Shown here: piece by piece, positions 20,369 through 25,598 of the stretch
Layout: each line of letters starts with the position of its first letter
How positions within the stretch are numbered: position 1 is the first letter of the stretch
Assembly (NCBI GenBank): GCA_002418205.1
Contig: DIDP01000071.1
Span: 1-25,598 of the forward strand
From: Anaerolineales bacterium UBA5797
GTDB taxonomy: Bacteria > Chloroflexota > Anaerolineae > Anaerolineales > Villigracilaceae
Direction of reading: 5' to 3'
Length of the DNA: 25,598 nucleotides
Notes under the pieces: model-generated
What the model was told of the DNA's origin: nothing
The model's database searches: none
The model's input: only the letters and a program-made list of their open reading frames with translations
Program-made: the position numbers and the translations under genes

Positions 20369-21415
20369 ATGTTGATCATCATGAAACCGAATGCCACACC
20401 CCAGCAGATCGAAAACGTGGTCCAAAAGATCAGGGAATCAGGTCTTGCCGCGCATCTGTCGCAGGGGATCGAGACCACCTTGATCGGCGCCATCGGTGAG
20501 ACCCATGAGATGTCCACCGATCTCTTTGAAGTTCTGGATGGCGTGGATATGGTCAAGCGCATCACCCAGCCGTTCAAACTTGCCTCACGCCAGTTCCATC
20601 CGGAAAATTCCATCTTCCCGGTCGATGGGTTCAAGGTCGGCGGGGAGGACATCGTCCTCATCGCGGGACCGTGTTCAGTGGAGTCGAAAAGTCAAATATT
20701 GGAAACAGCCCAGGCTGTGAGAGAGGCGGGCGCGAACGCGCTGCGCGGCGGCGTCTTCAAGCCGCGCACATCCCCATACTCGTTCCAGGGACTCGGCGAG
20801 GAGGGTCTCGAATATCTCGCCGAGGCGCGTGAAGCAACCGGCATGCCCATCGTGGTTGAGATCATGTCCCAGATGCAGTTGGATGTCATGCTCAAGTATG
20901 TGGACGTTTTGCAGATCGGCGCGCGTAACATGCAGAACTTCAACCTTCTGCGCGCGCTCGGCGAAACGCGCAAGACCGTCCTGCTCAAACGCGGTCTCTC
21001 GGCGACCATCGAAGAGTTGCTCATGTCCGCCGAATATCTTCTGGCAGGTGGCAACAAGCAGGTCATCTTGTGCGAGCGCGGCATCCGCACATTTGAGACC
21101 ACCACGCGCAACACAACTGACATCAACGCTGTTCCTGTCCTGAAAAATCTCACGCACCTGCCCGTGATCCTTGACCCGTCTCATTCGACAGGTCACGCCG
21201 ATTACGTTGCCGCCATCGCGCGCGCCGGCATCGCGGCGGGTGCCGATGGTCTCATCATTGAAGTGCATCCCGATCCTGCCCATGCGGTCTCCGACGGCAA
21301 GCAATCCCTCAAACCCGAGCAATTTGCCGGATTGGTAAAACAGGTCAAAGCCATTGCCGAGGTGCTTGGGCGTCGCGTTGCTCCCATCCAAAAGCCGGTC
21401 ATTGTGGGATGGTAA
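20369..21415 (+). CDS. aroF: 3-deoxy-7-phosphoheptulonate (DAHP) synthase, type I-beta with N-terminal regulatory domain
   Basis: Condenses phosphoenolpyruvate and erythrose 4-phosphate, the first step of the shikimate pathway. 348 residues. Residues 1-75 (MLIIMKPNATPQQIENVVQK to ITQPFKLASRQFHP) are the ferredoxin-like regulatory domain known from Thermotoga-type enzymes, which mediates Tyr/Phe feedback. The barrel has VLIAGPCSVES (metal Cys), LRGGVFKPRTSPYSFQGLG, QIGARNMQNFNLL, LLKRGLSATIEEL, ILCERGIRTFE, VILDPSHSTGH and EVHPDPAHAVSDGKQSL, which carry the substrate and metal ligands. GAGGAGAA precedes the ATG. The next gene begins next to its stop codon. It is probably regulated both allosterically and by the upstream attenuator. 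Confidence 0.94.
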   Translation: MLIIMKPNATPQQIENVVQKIRESGLAAHLSQGIETTLIGAIGETHEMSTDLFEVLDGVDMVKRITQPFKLASRQFHPENSIFPVDGFKVGGEDIVLIAGPCSVESKSQILETAQAVREAGANALRGGVFKPRTSPYSFQGLGEEGLEYLAEAREATGMPIVVEIMSQMQLDVMLKYVDVLQIGARNMQNFNLLRALGETRKTVLLKRGLSATIEELLMSAEYLLAGGNKQVILCERGIRTFETTTRNTTDINAVPVLKNLTHLPVILDPSHSTGHADYVAAIARAGIAAGADGLIIEVHPDPAHAVSDGKQSLKPEQFAGLVKQVKAIAEVLGRRVAPIQKPVIVGW

Positions 21416-21417
21416 AC

Positions 21418-22302
21418 ATGCAGGCCGGCTTTTCCCTTAAGGATTCAACGATTGGAATTATTGGATTGGGACTCATGGGCGGTTCGCTTGCCATGAACCT
21501 TAAAGGGAAGTGCGCGCGCCTGATCGGATTCGATTCGCATCCTCCCACGCTCGAACTTGCTCTCGCTAAAAATATCGTTGACCAGGCTCGCCCTCACCCC
21601 CAACCCCTCTCCCAGGGGGAGAGGGAAGTCAACATCCTCATCCTCGCTACACCCGTTCCATCCATCATCGAAATAATTTACCAATTATCGCGGAGCATCC
21701 CTGTGGGACCGCGTACCATCTCCCATCCCTGCATCGTCATGGACCTCGGCTCCACCAAACGCGATATTGTTACAGCCATGTCAGCATTGCCCGAATACTT
21801 CGATCCCATTGGCGGACATCCCATCTGTGGCAGGGAAAGGCTCGGCCTGGAAAATGCGGATGCGGATTTATATCGAAATGCTCCGTTTGTCATCACACCG
21901 CTGGAGCGGACAACGCAAAGAGCAAGATCTGCCGCGCAGCAGATCCTTTCAATTATCGGCGCAAATCCCATCGAAATGAATCCTGAAGATCACGATCTTG
22001 TTTTGGCATCCACGAGTCATCTTCCCTATCTGCTTGCTTCCGCGCTTGTAAATTCAACCCCGCCGGAATCCAAATCATTGATCGGTCCCGGTTTCCGCTC
22101 CGCCGCGCGATTGGCTGACACGCCCGCCTCCATGATGATGGGCGTTCTCCAATCAAATCGAGATAATATTTTGAATTCGATCCGATCCTTTCAGAATTCG
22201 CTTGTCGAGATCGAATCTGCCTTGCAGAATGAAAATTATTCACAACTTGAAGGTATTCTGAAGCGATCGCGCGGTTCCTATCACGCGCTCATTGAAAACT
22301 GA
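21418..22302 (+). CDS. tyrA: Prephenate dehydrogenase
   Basis: NAD-dependent oxidative decarboxylation of prephenate (or arogenate) toward tyrosine. 294 residues from ATG 21418, which has GGGA at 8-nt spacing; an ATG three codons upstream (21409, overlapping the aroF stop) is also possible. The Rossmann motif is IGIIGLGLMGGSLAMNLKG, then VMDLGSTKRDIV, the catalytic-region GGHPICGRERLGLENADADLY and PFVITPLE, then DHDLVLASTSHLPYLLASALV. There is no ACT or fused chorismate mutase domain, consistent with the separate aroH. An in-frame insert, RPHPQPLSQGERE (about residues 58-68), comes from a palindromic repeat and lies in a surface loop just before NILILATPV. Confidence 0.93.
   Translation: MQAGFSLKDSTIGIIGLGLMGGSLAMNLKGKCARLIGFDSHPPTLELALAKNIVDQARPHPQPLSQGEREVNILILATPVPSIIEIIYQLSRSIPVGPRTISHPCIVMDLGSTKRDIVTAMSALPEYFDPIGGHPICGRERLGLENADADLYRNAPFVITPLERTTQRARSAAQQILSIIGANPIEMNPEDHDLVLASTSHLPYLLASALVNSTPPESKSLIGPGFRSAARLADTPASMMMGVLQSNRDNILNSIRSFQNSLVEIESALQNENYSQLEGILKRSRGSYHALIEN
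21591..21628 (+). repeat. Palindromic CCCTCTCCC-AGG-GGGAGAGGG repeat inserted in frame inside tyrA
   Basis: CCCTCACCCCCAACC leads into CCCTCTCCC (21605-21613) and its perfect inverse GGGAGAGGG (21617-21625), with a 3-nt loop. This is a widely seen mobile-looking repeat in environmental bacterial genomes, unrelated to the CTGAGC family. It is translated as PHPQPLSQGERE. Confidence 0.8.
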
Positions 22303-22317
22303 TCGTTTTCCTCTTCC

Positions 22318-23625
22318 ATGTTAACCACATTGTCTTCTCTCAATATCAAACCGATCACTCATCCGCTCGACGCGACAGTCCGCGTCCCCGGTTCCAAGTC
22401 GTTGACCAACCGTGCCCTGCTCATCGCTGCGCTTGCCAATGGAACCACGCGGATTACAAATGCCCTGTTCTCGGACGACTCAAAATATTTTGCGAAAGCA
22501 TTGCAAACCCTCGGCTTTGATGTTCAACTCAATGAAGCCCGCCGTGAAATGACCGTCACCGGTCTGGGCGGAAGGATTCCGGCAAAACGAGCCGAACTCT
22601 TCATCGGCAATGCAGGGACGGCAGCGCGCTTCTTGTCCGCCTTCCTCACGCTTGGACACGGTGTATATATTTTGGATGGCGAACCCCGCATGCGCCAACG
22701 TCCCATCGGCGACTTGGTGGAGGCGCTGGAACAATTGGGATGCGATATTCAACCGCTGGAGAAAGCAGAGAGCGGAAAGTCGGTTAGTCTGCCAATAAAG
22801 ATCAATGCCTCTGGTTTGAAAGGTGGAAAGACAAAACTGGCGGGCGACATATCGAGTCAGTTTTTATCGGCATTATTGATGGTAGCGCCATATGCTGATT
22901 CGCCCATTGAAGTTGAGATCGTGACGGAATTAAACTCCAAACCTTACGTGGATATGACAATTGCAGTAATGCGCGACTTCGGTATTGACATAAAGCGGAG
23001 TGGCTACGAATCTTTCACTGTCCCACTTTCCACTTTTCACTTGCCAGGTACAAATTACCCAATTGAAAGTGACGCCTCCGCCGCCTCATACTTCTTTGCC
23101 GCGCCTGCCATCTGCGGCGGGACCGTAAGAGTCGAAAACATTTCCCGCAATTCAAAACAGGGTGATATTGCTTTTCTCGATGTACTTCAACAAATGGGGT
23201 GTACTGTTGAAGAAACAGACAATTCCATACAAGTCACAGGTGCAAATAAACTTAAAGGCATTGACGTGGACATGCGCGACATCTCTGACACTGCCCAAAC
23301 CCTCGCCGCCATCGCCCCATTCGCATCCTCGCCAACGAGAATCCGCGGCATTGCTTCCGCCCGCCTCAAGGAGACCGACCGCATCCACGCAACCTGCACC
23401 GAACTGACGCGGCTCGGCATCCAAGTGGAGGAACACGAAGACGGCATGACCATTTATTCGTGCCAGACATTCCAGCCTGCAATCATCCGAACCTACAACG
23501 ACCACCGCATGGCGATGGCATTCTCCCTCATTGGACTGCGCGTCGAAGGTGTCAGCATCGAAAACCCCTCGTGTGTCACCAAAACCTTTCCCAATTATTT
23601 TGAAGTGTTGGAAACTCTGCGTTAA
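22318..23625 (+). CDS. aroA: 3-phosphoshikimate 1-carboxyvinyltransferase (EPSP synthase)
   Basis: Transfers enolpyruvyl from PEP to shikimate 3-phosphate. 435 residues, a normal two-domain length. VPGSKSLTNRALLIAALANGTT (substrate Lys, Ser and Arg), FIGNAGTAARFLSAFLTLG (PEP site), LDGEPRMRQRPIGDLVEAL, SSQFLSALLMVAPYA, ESDASAASYFFAA (catalytic Asp), GDIAFLDVLQQMG, MRDISDTAQTLAAIAPFA, ASARLKETDRI and YNDHRMAMAFSL are all intact. The start is 16 bp after tyrA. There is no Shine-Dalgarno: the bases before the ATG are pyrimidine-rich (TTTTCCTCTTCC). A CACTTTCCACTTTTCACTT stretch at about 23024-23042 inside the gene looks like the same low-complexity type. Confidence 0.95.
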   Translation: MLTTLSSLNIKPITHPLDATVRVPGSKSLTNRALLIAALANGTTRITNALFSDDSKYFAKALQTLGFDVQLNEARREMTVTGLGGRIPAKRAELFIGNAGTAARFLSAFLTLGHGVYILDGEPRMRQRPIGDLVEALEQLGCDIQPLEKAESGKSVSLPIKINASGLKGGKTKLAGDISSQFLSALLMVAPYADSPIEVEIVTELNSKPYVDMTIAVMRDFGIDIKRSGYESFTVPLSTFHLPGTNYPIESDASAASYFFAAPAICGGTVRVENISRNSKQGDIAFLDVLQQMGCTVEETDNSIQVTGANKLKGIDVDMRDISDTAQTLAAIAPFASSPTRIRGIASARLKETDRIHATCTELTRLGIQVEEHEDGMTIYSCQTFQPAIIRTYNDHRMAMAFSLIGLRVEGVSIENPSCVTKTFPNYFEVLETLR

Positions 23626-23653
23626 GTCTTTCCTCTTTCATCTTTCCTCGCCC

Positions 23654-24550
23654 ATGCCACTTTCCTCTTTCCACTCCTCGATAGACTCAGAGCATCGCAT
23701 ACAACTCGGTCTCATCGGTTATCCTCTCGACCATTCCCTCTCACCGCGAATCCATACCGCGGCTCTGAAAGCCTGCGGATTGAGGGGCGATTATTCCCTG
23801 TTCCCCATTCACCCCGACGACCGGCAGGGATTAAAAGATGTCCTCGCCCGCCTCCGTTCCGGCGACCTCCATGGACTCAACGTCACCATTCCACACAAAC
23901 AAACCGTGATCGGATTCCTCGATGAACTCACGCCCACCTCCAAAGCCATTGGCGCGGTCAACACGATCTATTTGCGCGGCAATCAACTCATCGGCGACAA
24001 CACCGACGCCTCTGGATTCCTCATTGACTTGAAAAAAATCCTTGCCGAGGATCAATCGAAAATCGTAAATCGCAAACCTGTGCTGAGCAAGGTCGAAGCA
24101 TCAGCAATCGTATTGGGTGCAGGCGGATCGGCGCGCGCAGTGGTTTATGCATTGCTCAGCGAAGGCTGGAAGGTGACAATAGCATCCCGCCAAATCGAAC
24201 AAGCCGGACAACTCGCCCAGTCTTTCCCCAATGACCATTTACAGATTGCCAACCTTCAAACCTTCCAACTTTCAAGCTTCAACCTTATCGTCAACACCAC
24301 TCCCCTCGGCATGACGCCCAACATCGATGCATCCCCTCTTCCCGAAGGGACGACTCTCGCACAAGGTACAATCGTCTACGACCTTGTCTACAACCCTCGA
24401 GAAACCAAACTTGTCCGTGATGCCAAAGCGCAGGGATGTCACGCCACCACAGGACTCGGCATGCTCATCGAACAAGCCGCACTGTCCTTCGAACTTTGGA
24501 CAGGTCATAATCCACCCAGAGACATTCTGTACGCCTCGGTGGTTGAGTAG
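23654..24550 (+). CDS. aroE: Shikimate dehydrogenase
   Basis: NADPH-dependent reduction of 3-dehydroshikimate. 298 residues from ATG 23654, chosen because the GLIGYPLDHSLSPRIHTAAL motif begins 20 residues later; the frame is open upstream through the aroA end. LNVTIPHKQTVIGFLDELTP carries the catalytic Lys, AIGAVNTIY and GDNTDASGFL the catalytic Asp, GAGGSARAVVYAL the nucleotide loop, IVNTTPLGM and DLVYNPRETKLV the rest. Two in-frame repeat inserts are visible: PVLSKVEA at residues 142-149 and NLQTFQLSSFNL at about 200-211. The last codons (ASVVE) and the TAG come from the GGTGGTTGAGTAG repeat. There is no Shine-Dalgarno; the upstream bases are CTTTCCTCTTTC-like. Confidence 0.93.
   Translation: MPLSSFHSSIDSEHRIQLGLIGYPLDHSLSPRIHTAALKACGLRGDYSLFPIHPDDRQGLKDVLARLRSGDLHGLNVTIPHKQTVIGFLDELTPTSKAIGAVNTIYLRGNQLIGDNTDASGFLIDLKKILAEDQSKIVNRKPVLSKVEASAIVLGAGGSARAVVYALLSEGWKVTIASRQIEQAGQLAQSFPNDHLQIANLQTFQLSSFNLIVNTTPLGMTPNIDASPLPEGTTLAQGTIVYDLVYNPRETKLVRDAKAQGCHATTGLGMLIEQAALSFELWTGHNPPRDILYASVVE
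24077..24102 (+). repeat. Dispersed repeat (CTGAGC...GTCGAAGCATC) inserted in frame inside aroE
   Basis: CCTGTGCTGAGCAAGGTCGA followed by AGCATC encodes PVLSKVEAS. It shares TGCTGAGC and GTCGAAGCATC with the trpE insert. Just before it, GAAAATCGTAAATCGCAAA looks like another low-complexity repeat. Both lie in the loop before the Gly-rich NADP strand. Confidence 0.8.
24251..24286 (+). repeat. Low-complexity AACCTTCAAACCTTCC repeat inside aroE
   Basis: Tandem variants of AACCTTC/CAACTTTCAAG, translated NLQTFQLSSFNL, just before the conserved IVNTTPLGM strand. The same word type recurs in aroC at 25396-25430. Confidence 0.6.
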
Positions 24551-24584
24551 GGCGAGCGCTCTTCCCGTCCGTATCGAGGCCACA
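24534..24584 (+). repeat. Half-copy of the GGTGGTTGAGTAG repeat at the aroE/aroC junction
   Basis: CCTCGGTGGTTGAGTAGGGC (about 24534-24553) with GAGCGCTC and CCGTATCGAGGCCAC (to about 24583) corresponds to the left half of the element at 6880. Its TAG is the aroE stop codon. The aroC ribosome binding site follows it directly. Confidence 0.75.
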
Positions 24585-24600
24585 TATTATTGGAGAACTC

Positions 24601-25598
24601 ATGCTTAGATTCCTCACCGCAGGCGAATCCCACGGACCGTCCCTGACAGCCATCCTCGATGGGATGCCCGCCGGTCTTCCCCTCTCCGCCTCCATCATTG
24701 ACCTTGAGCTTGCCCGCCGTCAAAAAGGCTATGGTTCCGGCGGACGCATGAAGATCGAGAGCGACAAGGTGAAAATCCTTGGCGGGGTGATGGCGGGTGA
24801 AACAACCGGCGCGCCCATTGCCATGCTCGTCGTAAATGCCGATCACGTTAAGTGGAAAGGGAATGCCATTGATCCAATGACCGCTCCGCGCCCAGGTCAC
24901 GCGGATTTAACCGGTGCAGTGAAATTTGGTTACCGGGATTTACGCCCCGCGTTGGAGCGCGCTTCTGCACGGGAGACAACCATGCGCGTCGCGGTGGGGG
25001 CCGTGTGCAAACATTTTCTCTCACAGTTCGGAATGATCGTTGGCGGGTATGTCGCCTCCATCGGCGAAGTATCCGCCGACCTCGCTGACATGCCCTACGT
25101 GGAGCGCTTCCAGCGTGGGGAAGAGTCGGAGGTCCGCTGCCCAGACCCGAGGTCTGCGCAAAAGATGCGGGAGGAGATCGAAAAAACCATCCACGGCAAA
25201 AATACATTGGGCGGCGTACTTGAAATCGTCGTGCTCAACATCCCAGTTGGACTGGGCAGTTTCACGCAATGGGATAAGCGCCTCGAAGCGAGACTTGCAA
25301 TGGCGGTCATGTCTGTGCAGGCGATCAAAGGCGTGGAGGTGGGCGATGCGTTCGAGAATGCAAAACGGTTGGGAACGCAAGCACACGATCCGATCAACCT
25401 GCAACCTTCGACCTTAGACCTTCAACGTTCTACCAACCGCGCCGGCGGCACCGAAGGCGGGATCTCCAACGGACAGCCCATCGTCATCCGCGCCGCGATG
25501 AAACCGATCGCGACGACTCTGACACCGCAGCAAACCGTTGACCTTGCCAAAGGAGAGGATTCACCGACCAGATATGAACGTTCCGATTTTTGTCCCGT
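24601..25598 (+). CDS. aroC: Chorismate synthase, 3' end outside window
   Basis: Makes chorismate from EPSP with reduced FMN, the last common step. ATG 24601 has GGAGAA 6 nt upstream. 332 codons are visible, and the frame is still open at the window edge; family length is about 360-400, so little is missing. LRFLTAGESHGPSLTAILDGMPAGLPL (GESHG signature), RRQKGYGSGGRMKIE, RPGHADLTGAVKFGYRDLRPALERASARETTMRVAVGAVCKHFL (the FMN/EPSP-binding core) and TNRAGGTEGGISNGQPIVIRAAMKP (second signature) are intact. Residues about 266-276 (NLQPSTLDLQR) are low-complexity and probably repeat-derived, just before TNRAGG. Confidence 0.95.
   Translation, partial: MLRFLTAGESHGPSLTAILDGMPAGLPLSASIIDLELARRQKGYGSGGRMKIESDKVKILGGVMAGETTGAPIAMLVVNADHVKWKGNAIDPMTAPRPGHADLTGAVKFGYRDLRPALERASARETTMRVAVGAVCKHFLSQFGMIVGGYVASIGEVSADLADMPYVERFQRGEESEVRCPDPRSAQKMREEIEKTIHGKNTLGGVLEIVVLNIPVGLGSFTQWDKRLEARLAMAVMSVQAIKGVEVGDAFENAKRLGTQAHDPINLQPSTLDLQRSTNRAGGTEGGISNGQPIVIRAAMKPIATTLTPQQTVDLAKGEDSPTRYERSDFCP
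25396..25430 (+). repeat. Low-complexity AACCTTCGACCTT repeat inside aroC
   Basis: AACCTGCAACCTTCGACC, then TTAGACCTTCAACGTTC, encodes NLQPSTLDLQRS. The word pattern is like the one in aroE at 24251. It sits in the loop between the QAHDPI region and TNRAGG, a variable-length loop in the family. Confidence 0.55.

Noticed and set aside
1..25598. tRNA or rRNA genes
   Set aside because: No cloverleaf-like sequence with a TTCGAATC-type T arm, and no rRNA-like stretch, was found on either strand by eye.

Overview
The window looks like a chromosomal segment of a Chloroflexota bacterium of the Anaerolineae type. This is inferred from protein flavour, moderate GC content, and a high load of short palindromic dispersed repeats of kinds I associate with that group; no database comparison was possible. 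The core is an aromatic amino acid supercluster: a tryptophan region (trpE, trpS, a fused trpG-trpD, trpC, trpF, trpB, trpA, about 4.9-13.9 kb) and a common-pathway/tyrosine operon (aroH-type chorismate mutase, DAHP synthase, tyrA, aroA, aroE, aroC, about 19.6 kb to the window end).

Layout. Positions 1-4871 carry accessory plus-strand genes: two VOC-fold proteins (the first cut by the window edge), an MFS transporter, a DUF1801 protein overlapping a helix-hairpin-helix/HEAT-like fusion, a DHFR/RibD-like reductase and a stand-alone 5'-3' exonuclease-like protein. Positions 4872-5387 hold a promoter and a complete T-box riboswitch with a UGG (Trp) specifier, feeding trpE and trpS. A small opposite-strand membrane protein gene separates these from trpGD-C-F-B-A. 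Positions 13884-18904 are minus-strand: a phosphotransferase, a HigBA toxin-antitoxin pair with its own promoter/operator, a methyltransferase, a YegD-like Hsp70 and a coiled-coil protein with a GyrA-CTD-like propeller. Positions 19081-19609 hold a BrnT-like toxin gene broken by one stop codon and its intact antitoxin gene.

Regulation. The two branches appear to use different RNA switches. The trp branch is read by a tRNA-Trp T-box, with a textbook 7-nt bulge antiterminator and a competing terminator. The aro branch is preceded by a strong promoter, a 25-codon leader ORF whose codons 7-16 include one Trp, four Tyr and three Phe, and mutually exclusive antiterminator/terminator hairpins. That is a classical ribosome-mediated attenuator, apparently sensing all three aromatic end products.

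Repeats. Several dispersed-repeat families fill the spaces between genes. Copies also lie in frame inside trpE, trpC, tyrA, aroE and probably aroC; they supply the stop codons of trpC and aroE; and one sits between the Shine-Dalgarno and the start codon of trpB, where its own hairpin restores the spacing.
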